Shown piece after piece: positions 1-6,034 of a stretch of 6,656 nt of DNA. The position numbers and the translations under genes were made by a program. Every line of letters starts with the position of its first letter. Position 1 is the stretch's first letter. The notes beneath the pieces were generated by a model that worked only from the letters and a program-made list of their open reading frames with translations, made no database searches and was not told the origin of the DNA. Origin of the DNA: an uncultured Collinsella sp. (GTDB taxonomy: Bacteria; Actinomycetota; Coriobacteriia; Coriobacteriales; Coriobacteriaceae); contig URTL01000106.1 in the NCBI GenBank assembly GCA_900550785.1, forward strand, positions 1-6,656, written 5' to 3'.

Positions 1-50
1 ACGAATCTTTTGACTGTCCGCAGAAGCTTTCCCGGAATTCCCCATGGATA

Positions 51-103
51 GACGCACCGGCAATCGCTTTGTTATCTGGCTTATTGCGCATTGCCGGGGC
101 GTC
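51..103. repeat. Inverted repeat, 13 of 14 bp matched
   Basis: Bases 51-64 (gacgcaccggcaat) are the reverse complement of 90-103 apart from one position (56/98), leaving a 25-base loop. There is no T-run after either arm, so it is not an obvious intrinsic terminator. It could be a decayed terminator of a gene left of the window, or the end of a mobile or repeat element. Confidence 0.5.
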
Positions 104-311
104 TGGGAGAAAGTGCAATCTACCGCGTGGTCAACTAGCGTTTCATCGAAATCGACCGCATCCGCGCCAAATACTAAATCGCAATCGTTGTAACTCGTCC
201 GATCATATGACGGCAATTTCTCGCCTTAAAAATGAGCACGAAATAAGGGGGCAGCTGTTTGCAACTTGCTTTATTCGTAAGTGTTTTTACTGAAAAAACA
301 ATCACCAACCA

Positions 312-335
312 AACAGCACTATTAACAGCACTATT
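312..335. repeat. 12-bp perfect tandem duplication
   Basis: The unit aacagcactatt occurs twice without a gap (312-323 and 324-335). It is flanked by a short 7-bp inverted repeat, ccaaaca at 309-315 and tgtttgg at 339-345. It looks like replication slippage; no function is visible. Confidence 0.75.
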
Positions 336-546
336 AATTGTTTGGCTCTTTGCTGTACAGCCATCTTTCGTATACGCCTCTCGTCTATCTCTCATCTCAC
401 GGTTGGAGACGAAAGGTGTGCGGGAGTGGATAATTGGACGGCATTTGGGCCTGCGACGGATTATTTCGTCCGAAAATCCACGCTCATTCGTTTGGCTCAG
501 GGGCAAGCTGCTTTCCGCCATGGCGCCACATGTGAGCCTGGCCTCC

Positions 547-578
547 TGCGTCAGATTCTAATTGCGTCAGATTCTAAT
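547..578. repeat. 16-bp perfect tandem duplication
   Basis: The unit tgcgtcagattctaat is repeated exactly at 547-562 and 563-578. The end of the second copy runs into ctaataac (574-581), which is the reverse complement of gttattag at 600-607 and also at 640-647. The duplication therefore abuts the hairpin-rich element downstream. With two units it is not a CRISPR array. Confidence 0.8.
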
Positions 579-616
579 AACGAGTTTACGGAATAAATAG
601 TTATTAGAGCTGAAAT

Positions 617-654
617 GGCCGACCTAATGACGAGAAGTCGTTATTAGGTCGGCC
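617..654. repeat. Long stem-loop, 17-bp stem with GAAG loop
   Basis: Bases 617-633 pair with 638-654. The outer 12 pairs (ggccgacctaat with attaggtcggcc) are perfect, then one G:T pair (629/642) and four further pairs close a gaag loop at 634-637. It lies beyond the natural 3' end of the minus-strand SIS gene but inside the extended reading frame. No clean T-run follows on either strand, so it is better seen as part of the adjoining repeat element than as a standard terminator, though it could stabilise a transcript 3' end. Confidence 0.7.
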
Positions 655-656
655 GT

Positions 657-685
657 TAGTCATTGGGGATGTTTTTAAATGACTA
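657..685. repeat. Dispersed repeat, copy 1 (29 bp)
   Basis: This copy begins tagtcattgggga and ends ttaaatgacta. It matches 2957-2985 at 26 of 29 positions, and all three differences are transitions. Each copy has ends that form a small inverted repeat (here tagtcatt at 657-664 and aatgacta at 678-685). Two diverged copies 2.3 kb apart, both in non-coding sequence and both beside long hairpins, suggest a genome-wide repeat family, although only the window could be compared. Confidence 0.75.
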
Positions 686-1346
686 CTTGAGCCCGGGGGG
701 GGGCGGGTGTAGGGGAATGAGCGCTCTAGGAATTCGGAGCAGTGGGCGTAGTCTTTGGCGAAGTAGCTGCTGTAGAGCGAATCGAGTACGTATTGCACGG
801 CGATGTGGCTCGCGAACTGCGTGATGCGATGCGTCATGCTCTCGTGGTCGCTCACTGTAAGGTAGGCGGCAAAGCCGGGGTGAATGCGCGCGCAATAAGG
901 CGTGCCGATGACGATGACCGGGACATGCCGACTGCTGAGGATCGGCAAGATGTCCTTGAGGTTGGGGGCAAGGCCGCTGTAGGAGATGACGATTGCCACA
1001 TGGTTGGGGCCCGAGGCGAGCGCCGTGCGCACCTGGGCCTCGACACCGTCGTGGCACGTCGCGCTTTTACCGGCGGAGAGCAGGCGATCGCGGAACATTC
1101 CCGCTGGATAGAGGTTGTGCGAGCCCGTGTAGATGTCGACCTGTCGGGCGTTCGCGATGAGCTTGGCGGCGTGGTCAAGCTGCATGGGGTCGAGAAGCTC
1201 CTGTGTTTCGGCCAGCGTGGTCTGGTAGAGTCCCTCCATGCGCTCCATAACCTGCGCAGGCGATACTCAGCTTATCGACCCGCGATGCAAAGGAGATACT
1301 CATCCCACGAGTACTACCGGAAGGGCTCTCGATTCGAGCTCTTACC

Positions 1347-1375
1347 TTAGCAATTTGGCCATTTGGCACTATAAT
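1347..1375 (+). promoter_or_regulatory. Sigma-70-type promoter of the EIIA gene
   Basis: There is a perfect -10 TATAAT at 1370-1375 and a -35 TTAGCA (4 of 6 matches) at 1347-1352, with a 17-base spacer. Transcription would start near 1382 and give a leader of about 43 bases. The spacer contains a direct repeat atttggc (1353-1359 and 1361-1367), a candidate regulator site. Confidence 0.7.
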
Positions 1376-1424
1376 CACCATAGGCATGCGCACAACGTTG
1401 CGCTTAATCAAGAGGAGAAAACGT

Positions 1425-1961
1425 ATGGGTCTGTTTGACATGTTCAAGAAGAAGGCTGAGCCCGCGGCTGCCGCTGCTCCGGCCTCCATCTCTGCTTCTG
1501 CTGGCGCCGACGTGCTGTGCTCGCCCGTCAAGGGCAAGGTCATCAAGATGGCCGACGTGCCCGACCCCGTCTTTGGTGGCGAGGTTCTGGGCAAGGGCTG
1601 TGCCGTGTGGCCCGAGGACGATCTGGTCTACGCTCCCTGCGACGGTAAGGTGACCGTCACCATGGGTCACGCCGTGGGTCTGCAGTCCGATAGCGGCATC
1701 GAGGTTCTGGTGCACGTTGGCGTCGATACCGTCAACATGAACGGCGACGGCTTCGAGGGCTTCGTCAAGGCCGACGACGTCGTGAAGGCCGGCCAGCCCA
1801 TTCTCAAGATCGACCGCGCCAAGATCGCTGCTGCCGGTTACAAGGACTGCGTCGTCGTGGCCGTGTCCAACACCGCCGAGTTTGCCGATGTCGAACTCGC
1901 CGTCGAGGTCGACTCCGCTGTCGCCGCCGGTGACGCCATCGTCAAGGTCGTCCGCAAGTAA
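1425..1961 (+). CDS. PTS glucose-type EIIA component (Crr-like)
   Basis: This 178-residue protein is a stand-alone EIIA of the glucose/sucrose/N-acetylglucosamine PTS class. It would take phosphate from HPr in the cytoplasm and pass it to a membrane EIIB/EIIC partner for sugar uptake. The family fold covers residues 29-176. The two active-site histidines are visible: His82 in TMGHAVG and the phospho-accepting His97 in LVHVGVDTV. The conserved SPVKGKV (33-39) starts the domain. A short Ala-rich linker (residues 14-27) follows an MGLFDMFKKK leader typical of soluble Crr-type proteins. The start at 1425 is chosen over the upstream ATG at 1386 because AGGAG at 1413-1417 sits 7 bases before it and family similarity begins there. 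It has its own promoter and terminator. It is divergent from a SIS-domain regulator remnant, which fits a sugar-uptake locus. The family is clear, but the sugar cannot be told from sequence. Confidence 0.93.
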   Translation: MGLFDMFKKKAEPAAAAAPASISASAGADVLCSPVKGKVIKMADVPDPVFGGEVLGKGCAVWPEDDLVYAPCDGKVTVTMGHAVGLQSDSGIEVLVHVGVDTVNMNGDGFEGFVKADDVVKAGQPILKIDRAKIAAAGYKDCVVVAVSNTAEFADVELAVEVDSAVAAGDAIVKVVRK

Positions 1962-1984
1962 ACTGCGGCATCCAAAGGATGTGC

Positions 1985-2016
1985 AAGGGTGGTCGGGTTT
2001 TCCGGCCACCTTTTTT
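1985..2016 (+). terminator. Intrinsic terminator of the EIIA gene
   Basis: The stem ggtggtcgg (1988-1996) pairs with ccggccacc (2002-2010) with one G:T pair and a five-base loop, and six T's follow at 2011-2016. It ends 55 bases after the EIIA stop codon, making that gene a single-gene transcript. Confidence 0.92.
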
Positions 2017-2102
2017 ATTGCACCGCGGGAAAGCGTTTTATTGCACGTTGGGCGGGCTTGCAAACCGTTCGGACGCTAAAACGAACCGACCGTGCCTTCG
2101 CG

Positions 2103-2132
2103 TTGCCGAGGGTGCTCATAAGTGGATAGTAT
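2103..2132 (+). promoter_or_regulatory. Candidate promoter of the lipoprotein gene
   Basis: TTGCCG at 2103-2108 (4 of 6 matches to TTGACA) and TAGTAT at 2127-2132 (5 of 6 matches to TATAAT) are separated by 18 bases. This lies downstream of the EIIA terminator and about 60 bases before the lipoprotein start. It is assigned from consensus matching only. Confidence 0.5.
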
Positions 2133-2197
2133 GGGCTTACTTATTACAACGTGTGCCGCGTCCGGGAAGCGTGGTGCCGCTCATTGGGAGGAACAAC

Positions 2198-2755
2198 ATG
2201 AAAAAGAAGCTGCTGCTTGCGCCCCTCATGGCCGTCTTGGTTGCATGCGTGGTCGTGCTTTCCGGCTGTGGAGGTCCTTCGGTTGAGGAGCTCATCACCG
2301 AGGATCTTACGACGCAGTTTGACGAGGTCAAGAACGGTGGCGACGACTTCCTCTCTGGCCTGGAGGAGGCTTCGGGCGACGAGTTCGAGCAGCTGGGTAT
2401 CGATCCCAAGGAGTATGCCAAGACCTATCTCGAGGGCTTTGACTACAAGATCGGCGACGTGACGGTCGACGAGGACAAGGGTGTCGCGACCGCCGAGGTC
2501 TCTATCACATGCAAGTCTATGAACAAGATCGTCGAGGACTTCTCCACCCAGTATCAGGAGAAGGTTGCCGCGCTTGATACGGTTCCTTCCGATGACGAGC
2601 TGTACAAGATGGCCGGTCAGGTTATGGTCGATGTGACCAAGGCCACCGAGCCCAGGAAGACCACGGTTATTTTCAAGTACACCTGCAACGACGATGGCGA
2701 GTGGTCTGCCGACGACTCCGTCAACTCCGAGATGATGGATGCAATGCTGAGCTAG
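2198..2755 (+). CDS. Small lipoprotein of unknown function
   Basis: The start at 2198 is set by GGGAGGA at 2186-2192 and by the signal peptide that begins there (MKKK, then a hydrophobic stretch to residue 22). The lipobox is LSGC at residues 21-24, so Cys24 should be lipidated and the protein anchored on the outer face of the membrane. The mature part (about 162 residues) is strongly acidic, rich in Asp and Glu, and predicted mostly helical in its first half. Two further cysteines (105, 163) could form a disulfide outside the cell. The pattern ATAEVSITCKSMNK (97-110) followed by a late TVIFKYTCNDDGEW strand (156-169) resembles small repeat-fold domains seen in other Gram-positive lipoproteins such as the DUF5105-like group, but I cannot confirm that family. 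The gene stands alone between a terminator and a stem-loop. The lipoprotein call is confident; the function is unknown. Confidence 0.9.
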   Translation: MKKKLLLAPLMAVLVACVVVLSGCGGPSVEELITEDLTTQFDEVKNGGDDFLSGLEEASGDEFEQLGIDPKEYAKTYLEGFDYKIGDVTVDEDKGVATAEVSITCKSMNKIVEDFSTQYQEKVAALDTVPSDDELYKMAGQVMVDVTKATEPRKTTVIFKYTCNDDGEWSADDSVNSEMMDAMLS

Positions 2756-2758
2756 TTC

Positions 2759-2786
2759 GTTGCGGCGTTTTACCAAACGCCGCAAC
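2759..2786 (+). repeat. Perfect 12-bp stem-loop after the lipoprotein gene
   Basis: The arm gttgcggcgttt (2759-2770) pairs exactly with aaacgccgcaac (2775-2786) around the loop tacc, starting four bases after the lipoprotein stop codon. No T-run follows, so it may be a 3'-end stabilising structure or a first, T-less terminator ahead of the stronger one at 2829-2870. Confidence 0.7.
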
Positions 2787-2828
2787 TGCTCGACGTTGCG
2801 CGGGCACCAGAGCGACAACTTGTCATTC

Positions 2829-2870
2829 AAAGAGGACGGCATGACCAGAAGGTCTATGCCGTCCTCTTTT
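2829..2870 (+). terminator. Intrinsic terminator downstream of the lipoprotein gene
   Basis: The arm agaggacggcat (2831-2842) pairs with atgccgtcctct (2856-2867). An inner gacc/ggtc stem with one bulged base closes the loop agaa. Flanking A's pair with the first T's, and the tail is TTTT at 2867-2870. It is the likely end point of the lipoprotein transcript. Confidence 0.85.
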
Positions 2871-2956
2871 CATGCCAATTTGTTCGCTCTGGCGACCGCT
2901 CGCTGACGTTGTCAGAGCATCGGCGTTGCCTTGGCCGTTGGAAATAATCCCAGATG

Positions 2957-3089
2957 TAGTCGTTGGGGACGTTCTTAAATGACTAGTCATAAGGGACACT
3001 CTTGCCGGCACTTGGGGACAGTCCCTAAGTGCCGGCAGATTGGGACACTTCTTTGCAAGATGGCGCTGAAGATTGTCCCCGACGACTAG
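2957..3089. repeat. 133-bp palindromic MITE/REP-like element (contains repeat copy 2)
   Basis: The left end (2957-2970, starting tagtcgttggggac) and the right end (3076-3089 read on the minus strand, starting tagtcgtcggggac) are inverted copies of each other with one mismatch, and similarity extends some bases inward. The left 29 bases are the second copy of the repeat at 657-685. The centre holds a near-perfect palindrome at 3003-3037. The flanking half-motifs agggacact (2992-3000) and tgggacact (3041-3049) are near-identical in direct orientation. There is no open frame inside. The structure fits a non-autonomous palindromic element moved by a transposase encoded elsewhere, but no target-site duplication is evident. 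Confidence 0.65.
3003..3037. repeat. Near-perfect 35-base palindrome (17-bp stem)
   Basis: Bases 3003-3019 pair with 3021-3037 around base 3020. Sixteen of the 17 pairs are Watson-Crick and one is G:T (3014/3026). The outer arm is tgccggcactt and the inner arm ggggac. As RNA or extruded DNA this would be a very stable hairpin. It has no T tail, so it is not an ordinary terminator. Confidence 0.85.
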
Positions 3090-3140
3090 TCGTTTAATGC
3101 ATCAGTTTCTGTCGAGTCGGTGCTTCTTGCGGGTTGCCCG

Positions 3141-3146
3141 TATAAT
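3141..3146 (+). promoter_or_regulatory. -10 box of the tgt promoter
   Basis: A perfect TATAAT lies 38 bases before the tgt start codon. No good -35 hexamer is present at 16-18 bases upstream (cggtgc at 3118-3123), so the promoter may need an activator or depend on other -10 contacts. The palindromic element ends about 50 bases upstream. Confidence 0.55.
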
Positions 3147-3183
3147 GGTTTGCGTATGAACCGCAACCAAGGAGTTCCAGTTT

Positions 3184-4323
<1,140 letters not shown>

Positions 4324-4333
4324 GGGCGACAGA

Positions 4334-4432
4334 CACGCTTGCAGAGCGTGGGCAATGGCAAAGGCTGAGCGGCAACCGCTCGTCACATTTGCTGACACCG
4401 GCTGCGCGACCGCTGACCGATAGCTTGCAAGC
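4334..4432. repeat. Cluster of short stem-loops downstream of tgt
   Basis: Three small perfect inverted repeats follow the tgt stop: cacgct/agcgtg (4334-4339/4345-4350), gagcgg/ccgctc (4367-4372/4376-4381) and the palindrome gcttgcaagc (4423-4432). None has a T-run. They may shape the tgt transcript 3' end or be part of an untranslated leader for the next gene; a role is not shown. Confidence 0.45.
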
Positions 4433-4472
4433 ACTTGATGCATCGTGGGTACCATACCGAATAGTTGATGTT

Positions 4473-4520
4473 CGGGCGGGTGTTTGGCGCATGGCGTCGA
4501 CCCCGCCCGCTTTTCTTTTT
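4473..4520 (+). terminator. Terminator-like hairpin just before the LOG gene
   Basis: The arm cgggcggg (4473-4480) pairs exactly with cccgcccg (4502-4509) across a 21-base loop, and a T-rich tract (ttttcttttt, 4511-4520) follows. It ends only 16 bases before the LOG start codon and leaves no room for a promoter afterwards. It is either the end of the tgt transcript, with LOG expressed by read-through, or a leader attenuator. The long loop makes it weaker than the terminator at 1985-2016. Confidence 0.65.
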
Positions 4521-4536
4521 CTCGATAGGAGTACCC

Positions 4537-5295
4537 ATGATTAAGAACGAGAATGTCGAGGGCGAGCCTGCCTACGACGAGACGTACCGCCGCGGCCCCG
4601 TGGTCATGCGCGGCCCCATGATTCCTAAGGACAACACCTACGCCAACCTGCTGGCGCCCGAGGAGTCGACCGACTGGCTGCATGCCGATCCGTGGCGCGT
4701 GCTGCGCATCCAAGCCGAGTTTGTCGATGGTTTTGGCGCGCTTGCAGAGCTTGGTCCTGCAGTGACCATCTTCGGCAGCGCCCGCACGCCTAAGACCGAT
4801 CCGCTCTACAAGGCGGCGCGTACCGTCGGGCGCAAGATCGCGCAACGTGGCGTGGCGGTCATCACCGGTGGCGGCCCCGGCATCATGGAGGCGGCCAACA
4901 GGGGGGCGGCGAGTGCCAACGGCAAGTCGGTCGGCTTGGGTATCGAGCTTCCGCACGAGCAGGGGCTCAACAAATACGTGAACCTGGGTATGGACTTCCG
5001 CTACTTCTTTGTGCGTAAGACCATGTTCGTTAAGTACAGCTCGGGTGCCATCGTGTTCCCCGGCGGTTTCGGCACGCTCGACGAGATGTTCGAGGTGCTC
5101 ACGCTGGTGCAGACGCACAAGGTCAAGCGCATGCCGCTCGTACTGGTGGGCAGCGAGTACTGGCAAGGCCTGTTCGACTGGCTCAACGGCCCGGTGATGG
5201 ATGCCGGCATGATTAGCCCGCTCGATCCAGACCTCGTCCACATCACCGACGACCTCAACGAGGCCGTCGACATCGCCCTGAGCGGGTTGATATAG
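4537..5295 (+). CDS. LOG-family protein (TIGR00730-type phosphoribohydrolase fold)
   Basis: LOG proteins are Rossmann-fold enzymes that release the base from nucleoside 5'-monophosphates, classically cytokinin ribotides. In bacteria such as this the real substrate is usually unknown. The 252-residue product shows the family signatures GGGPGIMEAAN (111-121) and PGGFGTLDE (175-183), which form the phosphate-binding and catalytic site, and a conserved Arg160-Lys161 before them. The first strand, AVTIFGSAR (75-83), starts the fold. About 70 residues before it form a charged N-terminal extension absent from the shortest LOG proteins (about 190 residues). The start at 4537 is preferred to ATGs further upstream because AGGAG at 4527-4531 is 5 bases away and the earlier codons would read through the hairpin. 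The family is certain; the physiological role is not. Older annotations as lysine decarboxylase should not be trusted. Confidence 0.93.
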   Translation: MIKNENVEGEPAYDETYRRGPVVMRGPMIPKDNTYANLLAPEESTDWLHADPWRVLRIQAEFVDGFGALAELGPAVTIFGSARTPKTDPLYKAARTVGRKIAQRGVAVITGGGPGIMEAANRGAASANGKSVGLGIELPHEQGLNKYVNLGMDFRYFFVRKTMFVKYSSGAIVFPGGFGTLDEMFEVLTLVQTHKVKRMPLVLVGSEYWQGLFDWLNGPVMDAGMISPLDPDLVHITDDLNEAVDIALSGLI

Positions 5296-5326
5296 GGCGA
5301 GCGTGCCTGTCGTTGTAGTATTGTGA

Positions 5327-5362
5327 ATGGCAGATTGATGCTATTTAACATCAGTCTGCCAT
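5327..5362. promoter_or_regulatory. Palindromic operator candidate of the toxin-antitoxin operon
   Basis: The arm atggcagattgatg (5327-5340) is an inverted repeat of catcagtctgccat (5349-5362), with a single G:T position (5335/5354) and an 8-base AT-rich centre. It lies right where the -35 region of the promoter should be, and ends 11 bases before the -10 box. RelB/DinJ antitoxins bind such palindromes to repress their own operon. It could also act as a hairpin at the end of the LOG transcript, but no T-run follows. Confidence 0.6.
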
Positions 5363-5372
5363 CTAAATTGGG

Positions 5373-5378
5373 TATACT
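5373..5378 (+). promoter_or_regulatory. -10 box of the toxin-antitoxin operon
   Basis: TATACT matches the -10 consensus at 5 of 6 positions and lies 36 bases upstream of the antitoxin start. No good -35 hexamer is found at normal spacing: atcagt at 5350-5355 is poor, and TTAACA at 5345-5350 is 22 bases away. The -35 position lies inside the palindrome. Confidence 0.5.
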
Positions 5379-5408
5379 GATGCAAAAGACGAGGCGAGGA
5401 GGTCCCGT

Positions 5409-5708
5409 ATGTCCACTGCAACGGTTAAGCCTACGACGGTTCGCATCGAAGAGGGGCTCAAGGAGCAGGCGACTGAGTTCTTGGATACGGTTGGTCTAAG
5501 TCTCAATTCGTATCTCAACCTTGCTGTTCGGCAGCTGGTAAATCAGCGAAAGATTCCTTTTGAGATCGTAGGAAGGGCAGAGGTGCCCAACGAGGCGACG
5601 AGACGCGCCATGGTGATCGCCGAGGCTCATGAGTTGGGGATTTTGACGGACGACAGCCCGTCATTCAATAACGCTGATGAGCTTATATCGTTCCTCGATG
5701 AGGACTAG
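5409..5708 (+). CDS. RelB/DinJ-family antitoxin
   Basis: This 99-residue protein has a ribbon-helix-helix N-terminus: strand TTVRIEE (9-15), a helix to about 27, the turn GLSLNS (29-34) and a second helix to about 46. The IPFEI motif (49-53) then follows, as in DinJ/RelB antitoxins. The C-terminal half (54-99) is acidic, ends ELISFLDED, and would wrap the toxin and neutralise it. The protein should dimerise, bind the palindrome upstream and repress its operon. AGGAGG at 5397-5402 lies 6 bases before the ATG. The stop codon is two bases before the toxin ATG, so the two are probably translationally coupled. Family assignment is from motif layout and the adjacent toxin and is strong. Confidence 0.9.
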   Translation: MSTATVKPTTVRIEEGLKEQATEFLDTVGLSLNSYLNLAVRQLVNQRKIPFEIVGRAEVPNEATRRAMVIAEAHELGILTDDSPSFNNADELISFLDED

Positions 5709-5710
5709 CG

Positions 5711-6019
5711 ATGTTTGAGATTAAAGTCGAGGCTCAGTTTAAGGCGGATTACAAACGGACGATGCGCATCCATCCGCAGCTAAAAACCGAGTTTAGGGCG
5801 GCGGTCGCAGAGCTTGCAGCTCACGGCTCGCTTCCCGCGGAATATGGCGCCCATGAGCTTTCAAACCCGGGCGGCAACTACAACGGCCACATCGATTTCC
5901 ATCTATCCGATGGCTTGGTCGACGTGGTCGTTCTCTACTTGCCGCATAAGACTAATCCTGTGATCCGGCTGGTCAGAATGGGCTCTCATGAGGAGCTGTT
6001 CCAGGGTCCGCAGGGCTGA
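5711..6019 (+). CDS. YafQ-family mRNA interferase toxin (RelE superfamily)
   Basis: YafQ toxins cut mRNA in the ribosomal A site and stop growth when the antitoxin is lost. The 102-residue product aligns by eye with E. coli YafQ in the catalytic C-terminal half. Likely equivalents are His48 (AHEL, for YafQ His50), His64 (FHLSD, for His63), Asp67 (for Asp67), His93 (GSHEELF, for His87) and Phe97 (for Phe91). The tryptophan that follows the aspartate in YafQ is absent (GL here), and there are a few extra residues before the last strand (LYLPHKTNPVIRL). The N-terminal helices carry lysine and arginine residues (KADYKRTMR) suited to rRNA contact. GAGGA inside the end of the antitoxin gene (5700-5704) serves as ribosome binding site. 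The gene is intact, so the module is probably active. Confidence 0.88.
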   Translation: MFEIKVEAQFKADYKRTMRIHPQLKTEFRAAVAELAAHGSLPAEYGAHELSNPGGNYNGHIDFHLSDGLVDVVVLYLPHKTNPVIRLVRMGSHEELFQGPQG

Positions 6020-6034
6020 TTGCCGATTTCTAAG

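Larger units (their letters stand above)
1..603. other. Gene-poor, A+T-rich intergenic region
   Basis: No open frame here looks coding. The short overlapping frames on both strands have no recognisable domain, no good ribosome binding site and no codon bias like the neighbouring genes. One plus-strand frame is open from base 3 to the stop at 291-293 and could be the tail of a gene entering from the left, but its peptide resembles nothing I know. The middle (about 240-340) is visibly richer in A and T than the genes downstream. The stretch contains an inverted repeat (51-64/90-103), a 12-bp tandem duplication (312-335) and a 16-bp tandem duplication (547-578), listed separately. It may be a decayed gene or an old insertion. 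Confidence 0.6.
604..1248 (-). pseudogene. Truncated MurR/RpiR-type regulator, SIS domain only
   Basis: The product is a SIS (sugar isomerase) domain like the C-terminal effector domain of MurR/RpiR transcription factors, which bind phosphorylated sugars. Visible features are the linker helix start ETQELLD near residues 14-20, a phosphosugar-site-like strand (DIYTGSHNL, 38-46), the SxSG loop VISYSG (87-92) and a following strand PVIVIG (110-115). RpiR proteins normally have about 280 residues with an N-terminal helix-turn-helix of about 75. Here the frame is closed by a TGA shortly upstream of the ATG at 1248, and no helix-turn-helix can be read in the other two frames before the divergent EIIA promoter. 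The last 28 or so residues are read-through of a repeat element past a 9-C run; one extra C would end the protein at a TAG at 683-685. The SIS part has no internal stop, so it is either a recent remnant or a short SIS-only protein. Start alternatives are 1248 and 1239; the upstream GCAGG is a weak binding site. Confidence 0.7.

Noticed and set aside
174..561. Overlapping frames of about 100 codons on both strands
   Set aside because: They cross tandem duplications, lack ribosome binding sites and gene-like codon use, and resemble no known family.
312..578. CRISPR-like repeats
   Set aside because: Two different units, each present only twice and without spacers; simple tandem duplications.
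742..1350. 202-codon plus-strand frame
   Set aside because: It overlaps the SIS-domain frame on the other strand, which has real family motifs; this one has none.
1404..2063. 219-codon minus-strand frame
   Set aside because: It is the complement of the clearly identified EIIA gene and includes its terminator; no domain is visible.
2144..2842. 232-codon minus-strand frame
   Set aside because: Antisense to the lipoprotein gene, which has a signal peptide, lipobox and good ribosome binding site.
2823..3011. 62-codon minus-strand frame after the lipoprotein gene
   Set aside because: It spans a terminator and part of the palindromic repeat element; no coding signal.
3147..3183. preQ1 riboswitch upstream of tgt
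   Set aside because: The leader is only about 32 bases and shows neither the loop sequence nor the A-rich tail of the preQ1-I class.
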